A stretch of 29,341 bases of DNA, from assembly GCA_900617975.1 (NCBI GenBank), contig UZAE01012569.1, positions 1-29,341 of the forward strand, given 5' to 3'. This DNA comes from Rodentolepis nana. Its lineage: Eukaryota > Platyhelminthes > Cestoda > Cyclophyllidea > Hymenolepididae. Both the position numbers and the translations under genes were made by a program. The notes under the pieces are model-generated. The model was not told the DNA's origin, did not search any database, and saw only the letters and a program-made list of their open reading frames with translations. Shown here piece after piece: positions 20,601 to 29,341 of this stretch (position 1 is its first letter; the number at the start of each line of letters is the position of its first letter).

Positions 20601-23600
20601 CTTACTCAAATTTCTGTTTTGTACGAAAGGTTCAGGCTTCATGATCTAACATTTAGATTTTAAAAAAAATCATCTTAGAGCTGTTGGGAGCAGTCTGATT
20701 ATTAGAATTATTATTATTTCAAATGGCAGGCTTTGTGATATTTATCATTAGCCCTTAAACTTTGACTTCAGCTTCCCCAAGGGTGGGGTGGGGGGTACAT
20801 TTATAGCAGTTAATTAATAGCAATTCATTAGCCGTCTTCTTGCTTCTCAGTATCTCTGGCATTCCGTCGTTGTCTTTAGGGCTGGACATCGAATCAGGTG
20901 GGTCTTCTCCATTTCCTCCTGTAGGTCACAGGGGGCATGTGGGTTGAGTGTATACTCCCAATCTGTGAAGATGTTTTGCCAAGCAATCGTGTCCGTTACG
21001 TAGTCCAAACTCAGCAACGACTTCGATTCTTGGCCAGTCGGCTATGTCGAAGAGTGCCACTGTCCACTCTGATTATTAGAATAAAAATGGGTTTAACGCA
21101 ATCAAAGTTATTTATTTCTATGGTTTTCTAATCCATATTTGCCCAGTTTATTGTCTTGTTTGCTACTGATTCCAACACAGTGCTTCCTGTTGACAGTTGA
21201 ATGTGTGTCTAGCTAGTTTTCTCTACACCAGTTTGAATTCTTATGAACCAAAGCCATTTCTATTAAAAGGATATTTCGAAGGCCGGTTGTACTGACTTGA
21301 TACATCTGCCTTTTTCGATAGCTAAAGTGTTAAAATGTTTTAGTTTGTAATGTCCAATCACTTTTCAGTAATTTTTTCTCAACATTTTTTCTGAATTTAG
21401 CAAATTTAAGAAACGATACAAAGCTGTCTATATTTTGCCAAATGTATGACACAGTAATGATCTCTCTTCTAGATCATTGACAACTAGATTTGAAAGGTAA
21501 CCTGTTCAATAACGTACCATTCAGGTAGGCGAATTTCACCTGGTTACCAGTCCAATAATAAGAATGTCAGAATAATATTTTGCCACCTGATTATTTTGCA
21601 TAACATCAACGGGTCATTTGCATAACTTGTTGCCTAGATATAACACATACAGATTATCCTGGCGAAATTGGGGGTAGCACTCGATAAGTAAGCTCAAGTT
21701 AACGAATAACCGAATATTCCTCCTGCGAATTCATTTTTCATCTCCCTTTGCGTGACTAAACCGCATTGAAGGCAAGTAGATATGCACCACTTCGAAGTTG
21801 TTGACAGAAAAAAATAGGCTCCGAGCCATGGTGAGTTTCAGAAGTGTGGATGTGCTTAAAGCGTACATTTTTTCTACGAAGCGAGACAAGGTGTCTTAAA
21901 AGGCGTGCTTTAAAGAAGTTCACTTCGCCTCATGGGTACTTTTTCCCACTCTTTCGAGTTTTTTTTGCGCAATATGTAACTCGGAAAGTACGAATTTGAA
22001 TTTATGAGGCATTCCATTGAGCGAATTTCGACTTAACTCAGTACATTCGTGTTTAATGCCAGGATAATTAATTTCATTATATTTAATTTGCACTGTATTC
22101 TAAGAATAAAGAGATAAGTGAAAATCAAAGATTCTGCACTCACAGAGAGGAAAATTTATTTTTAAAACAAATTTAAAATGCTCCATCCATTCCTTAAGAA
22201 ATTCTTGAGTTATCTGACGATGTTAACAGTTTTGTTTATGAATTGAGCAAGATTCTAACGATCTGTGAAAGAAGACGTGACTTATTGTGCATTTCCCGAT
22301 CATATTGCAATGGTCTCTAGTCGACATTGAGAACCAGAAATTTAAGCGCAGACGACTGCCCATTAAATAATTAGTTTCAGTTATGAATGAAAAATCATGC
22401 ACAACGTAAGGCCGTTTTGGAATGCCAAAGTGAAACTTCACACAATTGCATCTACCTGGGTTATGAGTCTGTCTGTATTACAATCCCAAAGGTGGAATCA
22501 GATTGAGTAATTGCACGTGAGAAGATGAGATTGCACACTTGACATACATTGAATTCATGTCCAGTCATCACTTTTCTTATTTAAGTTTAACTAATTGAGT
22601 AGAACGCATTTTTTACCTTCTAATGTAGCTTCGAGTTCCATCTGATCATAACGGAGGAGCAAATGGAGGAAATATTGGAGGACTTCGGGGCCAAGGTTAC
22701 GGTGATCACCTTGAAGGTTCTTCAAGTGGTGATAAAGACGGACGCTCCAGTTGGGTCCGAATTTCCTTAGTTGAACAAGTCATCATCGGCCTTACCATCT
22801 TCTTTGCGGTGGTCATTCTCATCGCCTTACTTATCGTCCTTCTCATGCGCGGCGGTCTAAGATCGTCTTGTACTGGAAGTCTGAATTCCTGTTACTATTG
22901 CTTCTGCCCATTTAGAAAAAGTAAGTCTACTTAAATTGACTTAAGCGTACTAGGGGCAAGGCTTGAAATCCTTTCACACTTCCTCATATGCTAAGAGTCA
23001 CAGACCACCCAATTAAATTACCCAGGAATAGTTATGGGTGTTCTAGAGTCCAATTTTGTGAAATGTTTTTTTTGAGTACATACTCAAAGGCAGAAATAAC
23101 GCCCTCCCCCCTCCTCTTTGGCAAATTGTCCTCCAACATAGGACAAGAGAAAATTGTACCCCAATTAGTGTTACTCATTGCAATTTTCATAAACGAGGCA
23201 AAAAAGTAGGACATTTTGAATTGCACAGTACTTATTTCTTGGGATATTCAGATGCTGTTCAAATACCCCCCCCCCCTCCCGTAAATAACTTCGATGTAGT
23301 GAATATTCATTTCAATTTTGACCTGAAAATTAATTGGATCAGTTGATTAGGAAATAGTACCAGTATGCATGAGAACACTTCAATTTTGAGGCCTAATCAG
23401 CTCCACGTGAGAAAGCATTCATCTCGCTTTATTAATGTTAAGGATAAAGTCACACATTTCTTTTCCGTGGAAAAGGTATAAAAAGAGTCAATTAATATCC
23501 CAGTAGATTTCATTGAGGGGTTTGGGGTATATATGCTTATCTATTTCTCAGATCAAACATGCAATTAAGACATGATTTAAGGAAGCGGTTTCATATCTCA

Positions 23601-26600
23601 CTGCCTAATACCGGTCGTAGAGTTTCCCATTATATAGTTGGATTAAGGTTTTGGCGCTATGCTTGCGAATCCACTCTATTCTCGGTCGAGCATTCTTGTC
23701 TGCATTGATTAGACTACAAGAAGCTAAACATCTGCTCCATCTCTCTCACTCTATCTGAATTTCAACTTCGTTGGAGTGGTGGTGGTGGTGGTGGTGGGAG
23801 GGGAGGGGGAGGAGGTATAAGGGTAGTAGTGGAGCTGTTAAAAGCTCCATCAACTTCCGGGCTGTAATTACCATTATTAGCGCCTGACTCAAGCAAAGGG
23901 AGATTAACGCTTCATAATTCGCTCCCCCACCACAACAATCCCAACGCTTCAGCCTCTTCCACTCTCAGCTTGTTTGTTTTAGGCGCGAAAGAGTGGGGGG
24001 AATATATTGAGACGCATTATCGCCATAGTGGGAGGTGGAGGGTGATAGTGCTATATAGATAGACCTAAGTCTAACAACATAATCACTTGTACGCACGCAT
24101 TAAGTATACTCTCCGACTCTTGAACGTATCATATGTTGGCGACGAGAGTAGGAATATGAGGAAGGGGGTGGGGGAGGGGGAGGGGGAGGGGGGGTGAATG
24201 GAAATGGATATAGACGCATGATACAAACACACACTGCTGCGTGAATCAGAGAGGCGTCAGAGAAAACTATTTTTTTTGGTCTGTTTGTTCACTTCCCTCG
24301 ATAACACCTGCTTTCTATGCAAACATTAAACCCAACCAATTAGGAAGGTAGTTAATAAGTGGGCAACCCCTAGGGCTTATTTTTATGGAGTTTCTTTGCG
24401 ATGTTTGGAATTTGTATTTATGTCGTCAGCTGTTGCTGAAGAAAGGCACCGAATAAGATAGAGGAGTTGGGATGTAAATTTTCCGTTTATGCATTTCCTA
24501 ATTTCCAAGTGTTGTTCTCTCTTGTAGATGATAAAACCGTGGAAAAAATGAAGCAGACACCAATTGTTGGACCCATTGGTGAGCCACAGTTGCATCGAAC
24601 TGCGCACTGCCGGTCAGAAGAAGTAAGTCTATCCGCATTAAAATATGACCACTTTGAAATGTAGTATTAATGGCTTGAACGTGGGACTGAGATGGATAGC
24701 CAAGTAAGTGTTTAAAGGATGAATCAGACGAGGAGTAACCAATTAAGTTCAAAATAGTCCAATCTCATCTAAATCTACTTCCTTACTTCACATTACAAGA
24801 AGTTTCGCCCTGGTTTTTGAGTTGTACTTCCAGTTCCCAGTAATTGGAGCCTATCAAACCTTCTGGTTGCAGCATTAAGTTGGCAATAATTGGAGAATTC
24901 GTATCACATCTATCCGACTTTAATGCAAATTTCGTTCTTGATTCTGTAAATAAAAGGGTTAATTTCTATTGATTGTCCTCTTAGCGTTGGGGTATAAATT
25001 TTCACGATCAAATAAATCGGCGGTATCTATTCCTAATCCCATGTTGTGCTGTGGAAATCCTTTTTTTTCTTGTTTGCGCACAATATGACTTGGCTATCCA
25101 TCATGGAGAAAATTAGATGGTTTCGTATTTCCTTCTCCCAAAGCATTATCCATTAGGAATTAATCAATCACACCATTAGAATGGTCGAGCATCCTTCATT
25201 TACCTTACCTTTCTGCGGCTTTTGTGTGAATCAGGGTTTATGCTAAACTCTGTTTAACGCTAATTCACGGAAATCGGGCTTTTAATTTCCTGTGTTTTAT
25301 TAATTCGAACACATGGTAGAATTTCTGAATTTTACATTCTCGGGGTTTACGTAATTTCAGGCCTTAATTTTCATCACTTGCTTGTTAAAATTGATTATCT
25401 AAAAAAGAAAAGAAAACTTTTAAATATCGGGGTGTAACAAGCGGACTGAGATCTGAGGGAAACCTCTAACTATCCCTAAACGCATTGTCGAAACTCACCA
25501 CTGTCGAGAGTCATTGTTACATTAACCCTCTGTTCGTTATTGTACTCTCTCAAAGTTAATTTGTCCTCATTGCAAGACAGGCCCCAAAGGCCTTTTTGTT
25601 ATATTGGGTCTATGTTGGCTGAATGTTATTATTTCAAATGGTAGGCTTTATGATATTTATCATTAGCCCTTAAACTTTGACTTCAGCTTCCCCCATGGGT
25701 GGGGGTACATATATAGCAGTTAATTAATAGCAGTTCATTAGCTGTCTTCTTGCTTTCCAGTATCTCTGGCCTTCCTTCGTTGTCTTTAGAGCTGAACACT
25801 GTTAGCTGAATATACGATGAGGATTATTCACCGCCTTATTATGTTGACAGTGTTGATATTAAATCAAGAAATACAATTAGTGATTGAATAGAATAACGTT
25901 CTTTTATTTTGATTGGCCGGCCTTTTGAAGTCATTTCCCTCTTCTCCTAATAGAAAGACGGTGTCGTTTTAATGGAAATCAACAACAGATAAAATCACCT
26001 TTTCAGCTTGTTTGGATGTTGTTAACATTAGCCTGATCAAAAATTCTCTTTTTAGCATGGGATTAAAGTCAAAGAATACGTTTATTCCTCTTCCATAATT
26101 TATTCACCTTTGAACTCGGCTAGGGTTAAGTAAGTAAGGCATAGTTACTTAGTGCGACAAAGTGCTTCTTTTCAATGATTTGCGTTTGTAGAATGTTGGA
26201 CTGTGTACAATTGTCGTATACAATGCACAGTGTCGTAAATTGTCCGTTGTGTGATCCAAGAGGGTCATAAAGTCTGTTTTGTGACCCCCTTTAAGGCCAC
26301 ATGATGGGAGCATAACCTAGTTCACTAGACAGACGTGGATGTCGCACAAACTGTGAACAAAGCTGACGCATATGAATATTTATTCTCTGTTAGACTAAAA
26401 CTCACCAAGTGGTTTTAAGGCGCCGATCGTGTGGTGTGCGCAAACAAGTACATGACAGGGGTACGGAATGTGTGATACTACCGAACGTCTGTTGTTTATA
26501 CTTAAACGTCGGCTTAAAATAAACATACACATAGGTCAATTTTCGCAAATTATTGACTGTAGGGTGTGTATTTTCAGCGTTGAACTTTGGCGCTGACAAA

Positions 26601-28583
26601 ATATTTCTAAATGTCCTTTTGAGGTTGCAAAGTTGCGTTGTGATTTAGAGAGTGTTAAGTGGATCGATTAAGAAACCAATGGGGAGTGTTTGGTTTGATC
26701 GGGTATCTTTCTAAACCATCCAATTTCGGAATGAGCCCGTGCCGTGTTTGTCAAGAAAGTCTGAGAGAAGACAGCAAAGTGTTGAACTGCCACTTGTATA
26801 CAAGTATTAGCAGAGAAATCGAGGTCTTGACACTAACGATGGGTCCACTAATGATTGTAAGCGTCGATTAACAAGGACTTCCAATGTCTAACTAGAAGAG
26901 AAGGTTACGATTCAGAATATCAGCCTTAACTTTGAGATGAAGTTTGATTTTATCTCAAATGGCCGGCGTTTTGATGGTTATCATTAGCTCTTCAGTTGAC
27001 TTCTTGCTTCACAGAGGGGAAGGGACATCAAAGTGAAAAAAAGTCGAGAGGGGGGGAGGAACAGAAGAACGTTTCAAAGATGTAAAAGAGACAGACACAA
27101 AGATCGAGATTAGATTAAGGCGAGTACTGCAGAAGTGGTGAAATATGATACAGAGTGGGGTCATGGTAGTTTGAAGTGAGAAGTCAACTGCCGGTAATAG
27201 ACTTTTTTTGTCGTATGAGTATAGGTCGCTCAGGGTGCACCACGTAGAGGTAAGTCTACCGTACACCCCATTTCTGATAGATATTCGAAAATAAAGAACT
27301 TTAAACATAATTTAATCGAGGCAAGTTCGCCTACCATGGCCAAACCAGATTTGAAACACTCAGAAATAGAGAAAAGAAAATATTATTAAATATGGCACTC
27401 GTAGTACAGTATGAATGTTTACAGTTAAGGTCTATTCGACTGTTTGCTTGAATCTATACACACGTACTCGTTTATTAGAATGAAATAGTTCTCACTACAT
27501 GTATAGATTAATGGACACTATTTACAATTAAATATGTTTTTTAGTCATAGCCTTTGTGTGGTCACGATATAAATTCTTATCGGAGCCCAGTAACCAATCA
27601 TATTGGTTAACTCATGCCACTGGAATGACTATAGTAGGATGGGGGGTTTCTAAAATACCTTTTCTTAACTCTTATCAATTGTTTTCAAAGCTTTTCTGAA
27701 GAGACGATTGAAGTTCAATTTGGCTAAATTATATAACCTTACGATACTTCGATTTATGCTTTGAGAAATTCAACAATGAGTACCCCACTACCAGATTCGG
27801 TTTTATCTACAGATTTTTTGATATTAATCAAAGGAGGTGATCAGCCTAATCGTTAGAAAACGTGAAATTATGCCATCTAATGTGTCAGAGAGGTACTACC
27901 ACTTCTCTAAACTTACGCAGAAAGAATGAGAAAGCTTTTCAGTATAATTTAATGGCTCGTGTCCCAAGAAATAGTTCTGCTGTTTCCCGCGCTGTAGATA
28001 CTTCGCTATCACACTTTGGTGAGAAAGTAATTAGGGAACTCATTATCACTCCTGAGTCGTGGGATGCAGTTGAGCACTTGACTTTCTCTCAACACCCTCC
28101 CGCCTATCCCTCCACCCTTCTGCTAATAAATGCTTAAACACACCTCCTGAATCAACTTTCCCATAGTTCTGTAAATGCTACTTACTTCGCAGACTTTAAG
28201 AAGATGAATTTAGGCAAAAATGTCTTTTTTAGTATCTTGGTGGAGGAAATACGAATGGGCATTTTATCGATTCACAACAAGGAACTCGAGTCCTGCCGGC
28301 TGTGCCTTTCTCACCAGTGTCCCAAACCATGATTGAGTGCTCTCCTTATCGAGATTGCTATCAACTGGGCAATCAAATCGTCTATCCACATTCCCAATCT
28401 ACTGGGTATGGACTGCTTGGTCCAACGACTCTCGTCACTTCTAGACACGCTCTTGGTACTATGCAGCAGCCGACTCCTCGCAGACAAGGCGAAGCGTCTT
28501 TAGGTATTCCACTTCGTACCTATATAAATTCATTATTTCGGGGGAATTGCCTTTCTCAAATATTTGAGCAGACATCTAAGTAG
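12339..28583 (+). CDS. Protocadherin-like cell adhesion receptor, seven cadherin repeats
   Basis: Coding exons: 12339-14659, 17353-17617, 19451-19801, 22629-22920, 24528-24622, 28233-28583 (1,224 residues if all are used). All junctions agree in phase. The signal peptide is residues 1-19. Seven extracellular cadherin repeats are joined by calcium-binding linkers DINDNAP 161-167, DVNDNAP 301-307, DTNDEAP 423-429, DVNDNAP 546-552, NLNDNVP 673-679 and DQNDNRP 830-836. LDRE-type motifs are seen in EC1, 2, 4, 5 and 6; EC3 has NVDK instead. A Cys pair (90 and 140) in EC1 follows the protocadherin pattern. One membrane span lies at about 1030-1052, then a Cys-rich SCYYCFCPF and a ~160-residue tail without a catenin-binding domain that I can see. 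Expected role: calcium-dependent adhesion at the plasma membrane. Start choice: ATG 12339 is the first in-frame ATG and begins a signal peptide. The 3' end is less certain than the rest. Confidence 0.92.
14941..15293 (-). repeat. SINE copy E, complete, 12-bp TSD
   Basis: The element is 14953-15281 with direct repeats AGTATCGAATTA at 14941-14952 and 15282-15293. Sense strand is minus, antisense to the host gene. It is more diverged than copies B and C. Its donor-like site has decayed (GAGATAAGT). Confidence 0.85.
15879..15901 (+). repeat. G-run pair (simple repeat)
   Basis: Eleven G at 15879-15889, then TCAGGA and a second G-run to 15901, followed by a C/T-rich stretch to about 16260. Confidence 0.8.
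17353..17617 (+). CDS. Protocadherin exon 2: end of EC6, start of EC7
   Basis: Begins after CTGCTTTAG. The split codon AG|A gives Arg, then ERLDREKQSTYSFQVFVSDG, the end of EC6 and the linker DQNDNRPTF. Donor CAG|gtaaaa, phase 0. The first residues continue exon 1 (GNITTR + ERLDRE) as expected in a cadherin repeat. Confidence 0.95.
17618..19450 (+). other. Protocadherin intron 2
   Basis: 1,833 nt, AT-rich. No shared repeat, no nested gene recognised. A short ORF at 18679-18921 has no visible motif. Confidence 0.8.
19451..19801 (+). CDS. Protocadherin exon 3: EC7
   Basis: A 117-codon exon, acceptor TTTCTAG, donor CAG|gtaaga, phase 0 at both ends. It opens IIATDADEGENARVTYKI (the DADxGxNA calcium motif) and ends in a membrane-proximal CDAGTPKQC pair. 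A Ser/Ala-rich insert (ASETAASNSASISSS) lies where the LDRE motif usually is. Confidence 0.93.
19802..22628 (+). other. Protocadherin intron 3
   Basis: 2,827 nt. It contains the LINE fragment at 20709-21067. The rest is AT-rich and I see nothing else in it. Confidence 0.8.
20694..21082 (-). mobile_element. 5'-truncated non-LTR retrotransposon (LINE) 3' end, 15-bp TSD
   Basis: The element is 20709-21067 (359 bp), flanked by TCTGATTATTAGAAT at 20694-20708 and 21068-21082. The minus strand encodes the C-terminus of a LINE polyprotein: GHDCLAKHLHRLGVYTQPTC, then a second Cys, THLIRC and PALK. This is the Cys/His cluster that follows the RNase H/RT region in many such elements. A one-base deletion after the first CxxC half and a TGA further on inactivate it. 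The 3' UTR ends with the same ~60 bp as the SINE, then a TAA/TAT tail. Truncation at the 5' end is typical of LINE insertion. Confidence 0.85.
22629..22920 (+). CDS. Protocadherin exon 4: Gly-rich stalk, membrane span
   Basis: Acceptor AATGTAG, donor AAAAA|gtaagt (phase 1). It reads LRVPSDHNGGANGGNIGG, a Gly/Ser-rich stalk, then the hydrophobic VIIGLTIFFAVVILIALLIV (residues 1030-1049, span to about 1052), followed by MRGGLRSSC and a Cys-rich SCYYCFCPFRK. Confidence 0.93.
23777..23797 (+). repeat. TGG trinucleotide repeat, seven units
   Basis: Seven perfect TGG units, followed by a G/A-rich run to about 23815. Confidence 0.9.
24164..24197 (+). repeat. G-rich array with quadruplex potential
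   Basis: Five runs of five or more G separated by single T or A. This meets the usual pattern for an intramolecular G-quadruplex on the coding strand of intron 4. Confidence 0.75.
24528..24622 (+). CDS. Protocadherin exon 5: cytoplasmic
   Basis: Acceptor CTCTCTTGTAG, donor GAAGAA|gtaagt. The split Asn codon is followed by DKTVEKMKQTPIVGPIGEPQ and ends AHCRSEE. 95 nt; phase 1 in, phase 0 out, fitting exons 4 and 6. Confidence 0.88.
25613..25811 (-). mobile_element. Short LINE 3' end, second copy, 12-bp TSD
   Basis: The element is 25625-25799 (175 bp), with TGTTGGCTGAAT at 25613-25624 and TGTTAGCTGAAT at 25800-25811 (one mismatch). The minus strand keeps the last 24 codons open (CSALKTTKEGQRYWKARRQL then MNCY) with TAA at 25726-25724. 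The first LINE copy has TGA where this one has the Trp codon. The same 3' UTR and tail follow. Confidence 0.82.
26949..27269 (-). repeat. SINE copy F
   Basis: An almost complete copy, sense strand minus, with a shortened A-rich tail and no TSD that I can see. On the plus strand it keeps an intact donor-like AGAG|GTAAGT at 27250, inside an intron of the protocadherin-like gene. Confidence 0.82.
27943..28026 (+). CDS. Candidate cassette exon in the cytoplasmic tail
   Basis: An 84-nt stretch after AGCTTTTCAG with a possible donor AAA|gtaatt. It is phase 0 at both ends and so could be included or skipped between exons 5 and 6 without changing frame. It codes for YNLMARVPRNSSAVSRAVDT and SLSHFGEK. 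If the donor is not used, the frame stays open to TAA at 28135-28137, which would make an alternative last exon. Sequence composition supports coding; expression is unknown. Confidence 0.42.
28233..28583 (+). CDS. Protocadherin exon 6: cytoplasmic tail, last exon in the window
   Basis: Acceptor TCTTTTTTAG, phase 0, reading YLGGGNTNGHFIDSQQGTRV onward to TAG at 28581-28583. The last ~26 codons, after GEASLG, are more AT-rich and follow a possible donor (TTTAG|GTATTC at 28503/28504). No AATAAA or ATTAAA is seen in 28584-29341. The true C-terminus may therefore lie beyond the window. Confidence 0.72.
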   Translation, partial: YLGGGNTNGHFIDSQQGTRVLPAVPFSPVSQTMIECSPYRDCYQLGNQIVYPHSQSTGYGLLGPTTLVTSRHALGTMQQPTPRRQGEASLGIPLRTYINSLFRGNCLSQIFEQTSK

Positions 28584-29274
28584 ATTAGTTAATTATTCAT
28601 TACTAATCTTACCATAAATCATGAAATTGGGAAATATCCCAGGAAAGAATGAAACAAGAAAGGGTGTAAATATAGGCATATAGGGTTTGCCCATAGGAAA
28701 TGCAGTTTACATTGCAATATTGGAATGCTAATGGCATTGAGATCACGTTGACCAGATAATTAGAGTGAACGGCGGTCCCTATCACTTTGATTCAGTTAAC
28801 TAAGACTGGAAACACAACAGAGCTCACTCGAATTTACCTTGTAGCGGATTGCTACGCTAGTAAAGCCTGACCTAAGTCTCAGGAACCTTTTTGGGGCAGA
28901 TTCTCCTAATTACTGAGTCTCCAGGAAGAGACGTATCACAGAAACGTTTATTCACCAGATAAGGATAGCAAAATGTGTATTTTTGGCAAAGCGATTAGTT
29001 ATCAGATAAGTCTAGCATGATTCGCATGAATATTAATAGCTAAATATTTGTGAGTAAAGTTCTATAGCAGGATTTCTATTTGAACGTTGATGAAGAGTCC
29101 CACAACCTCTTGATTGTGAAAAGCAGAAAATTGTCTTCTAAATTACATTATAATCTAACAAAACTGGAGAGGAATAAGCAGTAGTAAATTAGCCCACGGC
29201 ACATTCAGCCCATTTCTTATATTTACTCGTACCTTGGAGACCAGTAAAAAGAGTGACCAATGAGCAAGGCTCAT
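28584..29274 (+). other. Downstream of exon 6: 3' UTR or intron
   Basis: AT-rich, with no AATAAA or ATTAAA signal and no further coding exon recognised. Confidence 0.5.
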
Positions 29275-29336
29275 GGGGGTGGAGAGGGGGGGCGGTGAGT
29301 GGGGGGGCGGTGAGTGGGGGGGGGGGGGAGGGGGGG
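29275..29336 (+). repeat. G-rich minisatellite at the window end
   Basis: A 15-nt unit GGGGGGGCGGTGAGT occurs twice (29286-29300, 29301-29315), followed by long G-runs. It has strong G-quadruplex potential and includes GGTGAGT donor-like words. Confidence 0.85.
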
Positions 29337-29341
29337 AAAAG

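Larger units (their letters stand above)
22921..24527 (+). other. Protocadherin intron 4
   Basis: 1,607 nt with several simple repeats: C-run 23266-23276, TGG repeat 23777-23797 and a G-rich array 24164-24197. No SINE or LINE copy. Confidence 0.8.
24623..28232 (+). other. Protocadherin intron 5
   Basis: 3,610 nt (split if the candidate exon 27943-28026 is used). It contains a LINE end (25625-25799) and SINE copy F. The ORF at 26659-26871 shows no domain. Confidence 0.75.

Noticed and set aside
27009..27308. 99-codon minus-strand ORF
   Set aside because: It is the sense strand of SINE copy F. Frames are not conserved among copies.
1..29341. CRISPR arrays, tRNA or rRNA genes, bacterial-type operons
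   Set aside because: None seen; the DNA is eukaryotic nuclear. No tRNA T-loop motif in a cloverleaf context was found on either strand.

Overview
The window is eukaryotic nuclear DNA: AT-rich, with genes split by introns of 29 to about 3,600 nt, GT-AG splice sites and short interspersed retroelements with target-site duplications (TSDs). The 29-nt introns, a probable trans-splice acceptor and the LINE type suggest a flatworm, most likely a tapeworm. The sequence alone does not fix the species.

Layout. (1) 1701-3578, minus strand: five exons, joined entirely by phase-0 introns, encode 298 residues of a farnesyl/geranylgeranyl diphosphate synthase with both Asp-rich motifs. The last ~60-70 residues were not found. 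(2) 3579-12300 is gene-poor. It holds copies of a ~316-bp SINE, a decayed Ty3/gypsy reverse-transcriptase fragment (8023-8234, minus), unidentified exon-like ORFs (8955-10052, plus), and two single-N gaps (7111 and 10718) that both fall at homopolymer/SINE break points. (3) 12339-28583, plus strand: a seven-cadherin-repeat protocadherin-like receptor. It is built from six well-supported exons plus one candidate cassette exon, with a signal peptide, one membrane span and a cytoplasmic tail. Its four large introns and the intron before the last exon carry two SINEs, two 5'-truncated LINE ends and G-rich simple repeats.

The repeats make the most coherent new story. The ~316-bp SINE and the LINE fragments share their 3' terminal ~60 bp, as in a SINE that borrows the retrotransposition machinery of a partner LINE. 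TSDs of 12-15 bp are visible for four complete copies. A 13-bp TSD also pairs the left half of one SINE copy (4983-5101) with the right half of another 2 kb away (7112-7306). This implies that the 5102-7110 block was placed there by misassembly or by recombination between repeats.

The two genes have no obvious functional link. One makes isoprenoid precursors in the cytosol; the other is a cell-surface adhesion protein.
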